Below, one piece after another: positions 1-5,990 of a stretch of 5,990 nt of DNA. The DNA is from Gammaproteobacteria bacterium. GTDB taxonomy: Bacteria > Pseudomonadota > Gammaproteobacteria > Pseudomonadales > Pseudohongiellaceae. The stretch's first letter is position 1; each line of letters opens with the position of its first letter. The notes below the pieces were generated by a model, which had not been told where the DNA came from, searched no databases, and worked only from the letters and a program-made list of their open reading frames with translations. A program made the translations under genes and the position numbers. The stretch is taken from NCBI GenBank assembly GCA_947377625.1, contig CANCGR010000191.1, positions 1-5,990 on the forward strand. Reading direction: 5' to 3'.

Positions 1-13
1 GGCAAGCTGAAAC

Positions 14-49
14 AAAAAACGGCGGACCAAAAGTCCGCCGGTTTTATTT
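14..49 (+). terminator. Intrinsic terminator, possibly bidirectional
   Basis: The segment at 20-27 (CGGCGGAC) pairs perfectly with 33-40 (GTCCGCCG) to form an 8-bp GC-rich stem around the 5-nt loop CAAAA. It is followed on the + strand by GTTTTATTT (41-49). A run of six A residues (14-19) precedes the stem, so the same hairpin also has a U-tract when read from the other strand. No gene end is visible to its left, so it most likely terminates a + strand gene just outside the window. It should also insulate the signalling operon on its right from read-through. Confidence 0.85.
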
Positions 50-133
50 GTGGTTTGTGCATTTTTTCTACGACGATTTATACCGGATATTTTGCTGCGG
101 CCAATTACTGCACTGAAATGAGCATGGTTACGT

Positions 134-139
134 TATAGT
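134..139 (+). promoter_or_regulatory. Weak candidate -10 element (TATAGT)
   Basis: TATAGT matches the sigma-70 -10 consensus at five of six positions and lies 26 bases upstream of the preferred ATG. No convincing -35 box sits 16-18 bases upstream (the region around 110-117 reads CACTGA), and there is no extended -10 TG. If used, transcription would start near 146, giving a leader of only about 20 nt. Another AT-rich candidate, TATACC at 79-84 with TTGTGC at 55-60, is no better. The operon promoter should lie somewhere in 50-140, but its position is not settled by the sequence. Confidence 0.25.
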
Positions 140-167
140 GCTTCACGCAATCAAGGGTGAAGCATAT
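135..167 (+). repeat. Inverted repeat enclosing the ribosome binding site of the CheB/CheR gene
   Basis: TGCTTCAC (139-146) is the exact reverse complement of GTGAAGCA (157-164). The 10-nt spacer at 147-156 contains most of the Shine-Dalgarno sequence. With G138 bulged, ATA (135-137) can also pair with TAT (165-167), which brings the first two bases of the ATG start codon into the stem. The GTG alternative start lies inside the right arm. If transcribed from upstream, this would be a hairpin over the translation start. If transcription instead starts near 146, the dyad would be a DNA element such as an operator. Chance occurrence cannot be excluded. Confidence 0.45.
153..157 (+). promoter_or_regulatory. 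Shine-Dalgarno that decides the start of the CheB/CheR gene
   Basis: AAGGG at 153-157 lies 8 nt before the ATG at 166, a normal spacing. For the in-frame GTG at 157 the same sequence would overlap the start codon, leaving no usable ribosome binding site. This favours the ATG at 166 and a protein of 1006 aa. Confidence 0.6.
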
Positions 168-3100
168 GGCAACCAGGAAGATAACCGGTAAAGCCACGCA
201 CCCTGCAAGCAGGTCCACGCTTGCAACCAGCGCTTCGGCAGTCAACGCAGCCGCGTCCTTCCCCATTGTCGGTATTGGTGCCTCCGCTGGCGGCTTGGCA
301 GCCTTTGAGGCTTTTTTCTCCGGCATGCCCGCTGCTGCTGAGCCCGGCATGGCGTTTGTGCTGGTGCAGCATCTGGCACCAGACCACAAAAGCCTGCTCA
401 CCGATCTCATCCGCCGCTATACCCCCATGCAGGTATTCGAAGTTGAAGATGGCATGGTGGTGCAATGCAATTGTGCCTACATCATCCCGCCCAACCACGA
501 CATGGCGTTTCTGAAAGGCTCGCTGCAATTGCTCGAGCCCTCGGCACCACGCGGTCAACGCCTGCCGATTGATTTCTTCTTTCGCTCGCTCGCTGCTGAT
601 CAGGGCGAGCGCGCCATTGGCATCATACTTTCCGGCACTGGCAGCGATGGCACCCAGGGAGTGCGGGCGATCAAGGCCGGCGGCGGCATGGTCATGGCGC
701 AGAACCCCGAGTCCACCGAGTTCGACGGCATGCCCAGCAGCGCCATCGCCACCGGACTGGTGGATTTTGAGCTGCCACCTGCGCAGATGCCCGCCCAGCT
801 AATTGCCTATGTCACTCACTCATTCCTGCACCCGCGTGAGTCAGTTGCCGCTGACACAAGCAAAACTGAAAACGCGTTGAAGAAAATCTTCGTGTTGTTG
901 CGTGCCCAGACCGGTCATGACTTTTCCCAATACAAGCCAAGCACTATCAACCGCCGTATCGAACGGCGCATGGCTGTGCACCAGATCGACGTGTTGGACA
1001 ATTACATCAAGTATCTGCAACAGATACCCGCCGAAGTGGAAGCCCTGTTCAGGGATCTGTTGATTGGGGTCACCAATTTCTTCCGTGATCCCGAAGCATT
1101 CCTGGTGCTTGAGGAACAGGTCATTCCCAAACTGTTTGACGACAAGCCGCCAGGTTCCGTTATCCGCGTCTGGTCAACCGGATGCTCGACGGGTGAAGAG
1201 GCCTATTCCATTGCCATCTTGTTGCAGGAGCGTCTGTCGGCACTCAAGCAAAACTATATAGTGCAGATATTCGCCACCGACATCGACAGCCGCGCCATTG
1301 CCACGGCTCGCACCGGTGTTTATCCGGCCAGTATTGCTGCTGATATTTCGACGGAACGGCTGAAACGTTTTTTTAGCGCCGAGGAGGATGGCAGCGTCTA
1401 CCGCGTACACAAAAGCATCCGCGACATGCTGATATTTTCCGAGCAGGACGTGATCAAGGACCCGCCTTTTTCGAAACTCGATTTGATCACCTGCCGCAAT
1501 CTGCTGATTTACTTGGGTCTAGAGCTGCAGAAGAAGCTTATTCCGCTGTTCCACTATGCATTGAAACCGGGCGGTATGTTGTTTCTGGGTACCTCCGAAG
1601 GCATTGGCGAGTTTGGCGAGCTGTTTGCAGTGCTGGATCGAAAAGCCAAGCTCTATCAGCGTAAAGCGCATTTTCAAGGCATCGCACGCGGGACCCCTGG
1701 CCACTTTCTGTTGCCCTCGATTGCACCGGATGTGGCACACCCACGCGGTGGCACGAAGGCAGCATTGCCAGCCAAACTGCCGATGCGTGAGTTGACTGAG
1801 CAGGCACTGTTGCGGCAGCTCGCTCCGGCCAGCGCATTGGTCAACGACCATGGCGACATTCTCTACCTGCACGGTCGCACTGGTATGTATCTGGAGCCGG
1901 CGCCAGGCGAGGCAGGCATCAGCAACATTCTGAAGATGGCTCGCGACGGTCTGCGGCGCGAACTGGAAATGGCGCTGCACAAAACTGTCAGCAGCAAGGA
2001 AAGCGTGCGCTGTCCGGGGCTGCGTGTCAAAACCAACGGGCATTACACGCTGGTCAACTTAAGCGTGTGCCCGGTGTTGCTTGATGTTGCCACCATGCCC
2101 GAGTCGTATGTGTATCTGGTCATGTTGGAGGATGCACCACCTGCTGCGGAACCGGTGGCGCAGACCATCATCCCCGTGAGCGGTGCGGATGCCGTGCCGC
2201 TGGTGGACACCACTGCCGCAGCACGCATTGCAGCACTCCAGCAGGAATTGCGTGCCAAAGATGAATATCTGCAAAGTACCCACGAAGAACTGGAAAGCTC
2301 CAACGAAGAGCTCAAATCCTCGAATGAAGAAATGCAGTCGGTCAACGAGGAATTGCAAAGCACCAACGAAGAACTGGAAACCTCGAAGGAAGAATTGCAG
2401 TCAGTCAACGAAGAGCTGGGCACCGTCAACAACGAGTTGCAAACCAAGGTGCTGGATTTGTCGCGCGCCAATAACGACATGAACAATCTTTTGGCCGGCA
2501 CCGGCATTGGTACCGTGTTTGTGGATCATCAACTGCACATACTGCGTTTTACTCCAGCTGCCAGCAAGATTATCAATCTCATTGCCAGCGATGTGGGAAG
2601 ACCGGTGGCTCACATCGTTTCCAACCTGGTTGGGTACGATCGTCTGATAGCCGATGTGCAGGACGTGCTCAACACGCTGATACCCAAAGAGGTGAATGTG
2701 CAGACCACCTCAGGCCTGTGGCACACCATGCGTATCCTGCCATACCGCACGCTCGACAATGTGATTGAAGGCGCGGTGATTTCTTTTGTTGATATTACGG
2801 AAATGGTGCAAACCCAGCAGGCCTTGCGCAAAGCCAATGAGTTGGAACGTCTGGCCGTCGTGGTTCGCGATTCCCACGATGCCATAACGGTGCACGACCT
2901 CACTGGTCGTATCCTTGCCTGGAATCCGGGAGCAGTGCGTATGTATGGCTGGAATGAAGCTGAAGCACTGCTAATGAACGAACGCGACCGCATACCTCCG
3001 GAACTGCGCGAGCAGGCTCTGGCTACGCTACACCAGCTTAGTCAGGCTGAAATTCTTGAGCCGTATCGTACCCGGCGCCTCACCAAACAAGGGGCTGTGA

Positions 3101-3186
3101 TGGCAGTTTCGATAATCTCCACCGCGTTGCTCAATGAGGCCGGCAGCATGTATGCGATTGCTACGACGGAGCGGAGCGTCGGATGA
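166..3186 (+). CDS. CheB-CheR fusion: protein-glutamate methylesterase / methyltransferase with coiled coil and PAS domains
   Basis: This protein joins the two opposing enzymes of chemoreceptor adaptation: CheB removes methyl groups from receptor glutamates and CheR adds them from S-adenosylmethionine. Residues are numbered from the ATG at 166. The CheB domain spans about 33-217; its triad appears intact as Ser40 (GIGASAGG), His69 (VQHLAPDH) and Asp161 (GTGSDGT). CheR spans about 235-500, with RRIERRM (263-269), VTNFFR (302-307), the SAM-binding loop GCSTGEEAYS (339-348), ATDID (370-374) and CRNLLIYL (443-450). A PAS-like segment follows (about 545-655), then a coiled coil (about 685-775) with eight heptads of the NEEL type, and two PAS domains (about 775-882 and 893-1003). 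No CheB-type receiver domain, kinase domain, signal peptide or membrane segment is visible, so it is probably cytoplasmic. In-frame GTG at 157 is the alternative start. The family is widespread, but its substrates are poorly defined; the PAS domains may sense a small ligand or redox state (inference). It overlaps the downstream kinase gene by four bases. Confidence 0.93.
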   Translation: MATRKITGKATHPASRSTLATSASAVNAAASFPIVGIGASAGGLAAFEAFFSGMPAAAEPGMAFVLVQHLAPDHKSLLTDLIRRYTPMQVFEVEDGMVVQCNCAYIIPPNHDMAFLKGSLQLLEPSAPRGQRLPIDFFFRSLAADQGERAIGIILSGTGSDGTQGVRAIKAGGGMVMAQNPESTEFDGMPSSAIATGLVDFELPPAQMPAQLIAYVTHSFLHPRESVAADTSKTENALKKIFVLLRAQTGHDFSQYKPSTINRRIERRMAVHQIDVLDNYIKYLQQIPAEVEALFRDLLIGVTNFFRDPEAFLVLEEQVIPKLFDDKPPGSVIRVWSTGCSTGEEAYSIAILLQERLSALKQNYIVQIFATDIDSRAIATARTGVYPASIAADISTERLKRFFSAEEDGSVYRVHKSIRDMLIFSEQDVIKDPPFSKLDLITCRNLLIYLGLELQKKLIPLFHYALKPGGMLFLGTSEGIGEFGELFAVLDRKAKLYQRKAHFQGIARGTPGHFLLPSIAPDVAHPRGGTKAALPAKLPMRELTEQALLRQLAPASALVNDHGDILYLHGRTGMYLEPAPGEAGISNILKMARDGLRRELEMALHKTVSSKESVRCPGLRVKTNGHYTLVNLSVCPVLLDVATMPESYVYLVMLEDAPPAAEPVAQTIIPVSGADAVPLVDTTAAARIAALQQELRAKDEYLQSTHEELESSNEELKSSNEEMQSVNEELQSTNEELETSKEELQSVNEELGTVNNELQTKVLDLSRANNDMNNLLAGTGIGTVFVDHQLHILRFTPAASKIINLIASDVGRPVAHIVSNLVGYDRLIADVQDVLNTLIPKEVNVQTTSGLWHTMRILPYRTLDNVIEGAVISFVDITEMVQTQQALRKANELERLAVVVRDSHDAITVHDLTGRILAWNPGAVRMYGWNEAEALLMNERDRIPPELREQALATLHQLSQAEILEPYRTRRLTKQGAVMAVSIISTALLNEAGSMYAIATTERSVG
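2275..2442 (+). repeat. Eight tandem 21-bp units encoding a heptad coiled coil
   Basis: Within the CheB/CheR fusion gene, eight consecutive 7-residue units run without interruption: STHEELE, SSNEELK, SSNEEMQ, SVNEELQ, STNEELE, TSKEELQ, SVNEELG, TVNNELQ. At DNA level they are imperfect 21-bp repeats rich in CAACGAAGAA-like segments, with synonymous differences between copies. The pattern fits a parallel coiled coil that spaces the methyltransferase half from the C-terminal PAS domains. Such S-N-E-E-L heptads are typical of this fusion family. Confidence 0.85.
3173..3186 (+). promoter_or_regulatory. Ribosome binding site and ATGA overlap coupling the two genes
   Basis: GGAG (3173-3176) lies 6 nt before the ATG at 3183, inside the last codons of the upstream gene. 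The ATG shares bases with the upstream TGA stop (3184-3186), making an ATGA junction typical of translational coupling. The kinase gene is in the -1 frame relative to the gene before it. Confidence 0.75.
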
Positions 3187-5384
3187 GTGATCTCACGAAA
3201 CGCCAACGGGCCGAAGCGCGTTTGTCGCAACAAACAACAGCCATGTCTAAAGAGAAGTTGATAGCCATGTCGCCGCAGGCGACGCTGGAAATGATGCATG
3301 ACTTGCTTGTGCATGAAATCGAACTGGAGATGCAGAACGAGGAATTGCGCGAGTCACAGCTGGCGCTGGATCTGGTGCGGGCACGTTACTTTGAACTCTA
3401 TGATCTGGCACCGGTTGGTTATTTCACAGTGAACGAAGCCGGCTTGATCACGCAAGCCAATCTCACTGCTGCCAGCTTGCTGGGTGTGGACAGGGCCGCA
3501 CTGATCAGGAAACCGCTCAGCCGGTTCATTGTCAAAGCCGATCAGGACATCTATTACCTGCACCGTAAAAAACTGCTGGAAAGCGGCGAACCGTTGGCCT
3601 GCGAGTTGCGCATGCTGAAGAGTGACGGCACGGCGTTCTGGGTGCAGTTGGGGGCCACTGCTGCGCAAGACGCCGAGGGTGCCCCCGAGCTGCGCGCAGT
3701 ACTCAGCGACATCAATGAACGCAAGCAGGCAGAAGCGGCGCGACTGTTAAGTGATGTCAGATTGAGTGGTCTGGTCTATTCGGTATTGGATGCCATTATT
3801 GCCATCGATGCCAAACACTGCATCATTCTGTTCAATCCTGCGGCAGAACGCATGTTTGGTTTTTCCGCAGCACAGGTGCTCGGTTTGAGTCTTGATCGCT
3901 TGGTTCCTTCGCGGTTTCGTTCCGCTCATGGCAAGCAGATACTCAGTTATGCCGACACGAAATCAAGCTCGCGCGGCATGGGCAAGTCGGGTGATATCTT
4001 CGGGCTGCACGCCGATGGCCACGAGTTTCCGATTGATGCATCCATTTCCCAGCTTGAAGTGAACGGTGAAAAAATATTCACCGTGATGTTGCGCGACGTC
4101 AGCGAACGTGACCGCTTGTATCAGGCGTTGCAGGAAAAAAACATCGCGGTGGAGAGTGCCAGGGCTGCTGCAGACAAAGCCAACCTCGCGAAATCGGAAT
4201 TCCTGTCGAACATGAGCCATGAACTGCGCACGCCGCTGGGTGCCATTCTTGGTTTTGCCCAACTGATGGATTCCGGCACTACACCGCTAACAACTGTGCA
4301 AAAGCGCAGCATCGACCAGATTCTGAAGGCAGGCTGGTACCTGCTTGACCTGATCAATGAAATCCTGGATCTCGCGTTGATTGAGTCCGGCAAACTGTCG
4401 CTGTCGCTGGAGTCTGTATCCCTGGCAAGCGTCATGCACGAATGTCAAACCATGACGGAAGCGCAGGCGCAAAAACGCGGCATCACTATGACTTTTCCCC
4501 GCTTCGAGACGCCTTGTTTTGTCAAAGCCGACCACACTCGCGTTAAACAGATTCTCATCAATCTGCTTTCCAATGCGATCAAATACAACGCTGTGAGCGG
4601 AACCATTGTCGTGGAATGCACCAAGTCCGCCGCGCAACGCATACGCATCAGCATCAGCGATACTGGCGCAGGTTTGACACCAGACCAAATCTCTCATCTG
4701 TTTCAACCCTTTAACCGGCTTGGCCAGGAATCTACCAGCGAGCAGGGCACTGGCATCGGTCTGGTAATGGCCAAGCGTCTGATTGAGCTGATGGACGGTG
4801 ATATCGGGGTGGTAAGCCAGCTTGGCAAGGGCAGCACCTTCTGGTTTGAACTGAACCTGACATCGGCGCCAGCACTGACAGCCAGTGCAGTCACTCTCCC
4901 TGAACCGGTTCAAGCAACCGCGCGAGACAATGCGCCGCAGCGCACCCTGCTCTATGTTGAAGATAACCCCGCCAATCTGATGCTGGTCGAAGACATCATC
5001 AAGCGCCGGCCCGATATCACTTTGTTGACCGCAGTCGATGGTTTCGCTGGCATCAAGCTGGCGGTTGCAATGCTGCCGGATGTAATCCTGATGGACATCA
5101 ATCTGCCCGGCATCAATGGCATCCAGGTGCGGGAAATTCTGGCAGCAAATCCTGCAACACGGCATATCCCGGTGGTCGCGCTCAGTGCCAATGCGATGCC
5201 GCATGATATCCAGAAAGGTCTGGAGGCCGGCTTCTTTCGTTATCTCACCAAGCCGATCAGGGTCATGGAATTCATGACAACACTGGATGTGGCACTGAAG
5301 CATGCGCAATCGCAAGCCATGCACAAAGTCGAAGCGCAGCAAGGCGCGAGTGATGACTCAATAGCTAAACCGGGCACTGACTAG
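3183..5384 (+). CDS. Hybrid sensor histidine kinase (PAS-PAS-HisKA-HATPase-REC)
   Basis: This is a 733-aa, probably soluble, hybrid histidine kinase: it should autophosphorylate on histidine and pass phosphate to its own receiver domain. In order there is a short linker (1-20) resembling the end of a PAS domain, a helical stretch (about 35-70, HEIELEMQNEELRES), PAS1 (about 68-180), PAS2 (about 195-308), a short coiled coil (310-340), HisKA with His346 in FLSNMSHELRTPL, and the HATPase with N-box Asn464 (LLSNAIKY), G1 box DTGAG (493-497), F-box (LFQPF, 506-510) and G2 box GTGIGL (522-527). The receiver spans about 588-705, with acidic pair Glu593/Asp594, phospho-acceptor Asp638 (LMDINLPG), Ser668 and Lys690 (TKP). 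All key catalytic residues are present. No transmembrane segment or HPt domain is seen, and no output regulator follows. The ATG at 3183 has a good ribosome binding site; the in-frame ATGs at 3243 and 3267 do not. It is co-transcribed with the CheB/CheR fusion (inference from the four-base overlap). Confidence 0.93.
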   Translation: MSDLTKRQRAEARLSQQTTAMSKEKLIAMSPQATLEMMHDLLVHEIELEMQNEELRESQLALDLVRARYFELYDLAPVGYFTVNEAGLITQANLTAASLLGVDRAALIRKPLSRFIVKADQDIYYLHRKKLLESGEPLACELRMLKSDGTAFWVQLGATAAQDAEGAPELRAVLSDINERKQAEAARLLSDVRLSGLVYSVLDAIIAIDAKHCIILFNPAAERMFGFSAAQVLGLSLDRLVPSRFRSAHGKQILSYADTKSSSRGMGKSGDIFGLHADGHEFPIDASISQLEVNGEKIFTVMLRDVSERDRLYQALQEKNIAVESARAAADKANLAKSEFLSNMSHELRTPLGAILGFAQLMDSGTTPLTTVQKRSIDQILKAGWYLLDLINEILDLALIESGKLSLSLESVSLASVMHECQTMTEAQAQKRGITMTFPRFETPCFVKADHTRVKQILINLLSNAIKYNAVSGTIVVECTKSAAQRIRISISDTGAGLTPDQISHLFQPFNRLGQESTSEQGTGIGLVMAKRLIELMDGDIGVVSQLGKGSTFWFELNLTSAPALTASAVTLPEPVQATARDNAPQRTLLYVEDNPANLMLVEDIIKRRPDITLLTAVDGFAGIKLAVAMLPDVILMDINLPGINGIQVREILAANPATRHIPVVALSANAMPHDIQKGLEAGFFRYLTKPIRVMEFMTTLDVALKHAQSQAMHKVEAQQGASDDSIAKPGTD
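5381..5384. other. Shared CTAG: stop codon for both convergent genes
   Basis: CTAG is self-complementary. TAG at 5382-5384 on the + strand ends the hybrid kinase gene, and TAG read from 5383 to 5381 on the - strand ends the MtfA-like gene. The coding regions therefore overlap tail-to-tail by four bases and leave no intergenic space for a terminator. A CGCCA/TGGCG dyad just inside the MtfA-like gene (5385-5395) has too small a loop and no T-tract. Confidence 0.9.
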
Positions 5385-5990
5385 CGCCACTGGCGGGGAT
5401 CTACCCGGTAATATTTGGCCAGCTCTGAGTAGAGCAGTGGGTGCAAGCGTTCCAGTTGAGCCGGTTTCTCGAAAAAGGTTTCGGTAGCCACTGCAAAAAA
5501 TTCTGCCGCATTGGTAGCTCCGTAATAATTCATTACCGTGTGCTGGTGCAACTCGGCTGCGTTGTTCAACGCCGAGAACTCTGTGGAAAATACTTTGGCC
5601 CAAGTCTTGATGCTGTTGCTGCCGTGCAGTGGCGGCACTCCGTTGGTCGAGCCGTTTTCACTGTCGAGCTGGTGGGAGAATTCATGCAGCACAACATTAT
5701 GCCCGTCCTGGAAATCGGCCAGACCGTGTTCAACATCGTCCCACGACAGAATCACCTTGCCGTTCTGCCAGGACTCGCCTGACAGATTCTGTGCATCGGA
5801 ACTGAGAGTGCCATCCGCATTGAGTTTGTCGTGCGCGGTTCTGAACCCGTAGGGATATACCAGAATGTAGCGCAGATCCGGATAGATTCCGGTTGGACGA
5901 TTGAGCAGTAGCAGACAAGCCTCGGCGGCGATGGTAAGACGAATTTCATCGTTGATCTGCAAGCCGCCACAGCCAAAATATTGTTTGTCG
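5381..5990 (-). CDS. mtfA: MtfA-like zinc-dependent peptidase (M90 family), 5' part outside the window
   Basis: About 202 C-terminal residues are visible, against roughly 265 for E. coli MtfA, so some 60-70 N-terminal residues lie beyond the right edge. The frame stays open to the window end and begins there with KQYFGCGGL, the conserved stretch seen inside MtfA proteins. A TTG at 5960-5962 is therefore an internal Leu codon, not the start. The zinc site HEFSHQLD is encoded with HEFSH at 5672-5686, and the likely third ligand is the Glu in NAAEFFAV (codon 5501-5503). Family features such as AACLLLL-like and ILVYPYGF segments precede it. In E. coli, MtfA binds the repressor Mlc and has peptidase activity; whether an Mlc partner exists here cannot be told. 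The protein is expected to be cytoplasmic. It is convergent with the kinase gene and probably functionally independent of it. Confidence 0.92.
   Translation of the reverse strand, partial: DKQYFGCGGLQINDEIRLTIAAEACLLLLNRPTGIYPDLRYILVYPYGFRTAHDKLNADGTLSSDAQNLSGESWQNGKVILSWDDVEHGLADFQDGHNVVLHEFSHQLDSENGSTNGVPPLHGSNSIKTWAKVFSTEFSALNNAAELHQHTVMNYYGATNAAEFFAVATETFFEKPAQLERLHPLLYSELAKYYRVDPRQWR

Noticed and set aside
157..165. GTG at 157 as the start of the CheB/CheR gene
   Set aside because: The only Shine-Dalgarno (AAGGG, 153-157) would overlap this codon, whereas it is well spaced for the ATG at 166. The difference is three residues outside any domain.
2043..2507. - strand open frame encoding a Ser-rich repetitive protein
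   Set aside because: The apparent Ser/Leu repeats are the reverse-strand reading of the 21-bp coiled-coil units of the CheB/CheR fusion gene, so it is not independent evidence for a gene.
3138..3186. Programmed -1 ribosomal frameshift joining the two signalling genes
   Set aside because: No X-XXY-YYZ slippery heptamer was found in the overlap and no obvious downstream pseudoknot. The second gene has its own well-spaced ribosome binding site, so re-initiation is the simpler reading.
4287..5342. 351-codon open frame on the - strand, opposite the kinase and receiver domains
   Set aside because: It is antisense to a gene with clear HisKA, HATPase and REC motifs. Its translation is rich in Cys, His and Gln and shows no recognisable domain, as expected from a mirror frame of a GC-biased gene.
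5441..5782. + strand open frame of 113 codons within the MtfA-like gene
   Set aside because: The opposite strand encodes the zinc-site motif HEFSHQLD and other conserved MtfA segments across the same bases. The + frame shows no ribosome binding site or recognisable domain.
5960..5962. TTG as the start of the MtfA-like gene
   Set aside because: The frame continues upstream with conserved MtfA residues (YFGCGG) to the window edge, so this TTG is an internal leucine codon.
1..5990. CRISPR arrays, tRNA or rRNA genes, insertion sequences, attachment sites
   Set aside because: No spaced direct repeats, no transposase-like frames, no terminal inverted repeats and no tRNA-like stretches were seen. 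Nearly the whole window is explained by three protein genes.

Overview
The window comes from a Gram-negative bacterium, most likely a member of Pseudomonadota and plausibly a betaproteobacterium. The grounds are moderate GC content with dense coding, an MtfA-type peptidase of the proteobacterial kind, and the CheB-CheR-PAS plus hybrid kinase arrangement, which is common in environmental proteobacteria. The lineage is an inference from gene style; no rRNA or other taxonomic marker is present.

Layout: positions 1-165 are non-coding. They hold an intrinsic terminator for a gene lying off the left edge, then a leader with a weak promoter-like element and an inverted repeat that encloses the ribosome binding site of the first gene. 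Positions 166-3186 (+) encode a 1006-aa CheB methylesterase / CheR methyltransferase fusion with a PAS-like segment, an eight-heptad coiled coil and two C-terminal PAS domains. Positions 3183-5384 (+) encode a 733-aa hybrid histidine kinase (PAS-PAS-HisKA-HATPase-REC) that overlaps the first gene by an ATGA junction. Positions 5381-5990 (-) carry the C-terminal part of a convergent M90-family (MtfA) zinc peptidase gene whose start lies beyond the right edge. The two convergent genes share the self-complementary tetranucleotide CTAG, which is the TAG stop on both strands.

How the genes may work together: the first two genes look like one two-gene signalling operon. The first protein has complete CheB and CheR active-site motifs but no N-terminal receiver domain and no transmitter. 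The second has the transmitter and a C-terminal receiver. The start of the second protein looks like the linker that normally closes a PAS domain, so the pair may be a split form of a single CheB-CheR-PAS-kinase polypeptide. No chemoreceptor, CheA, CheW, HPt or DNA-binding response regulator lies in the window, so the output is unknown. The MtfA-like gene is transcribed towards the operon and is probably unrelated in function.
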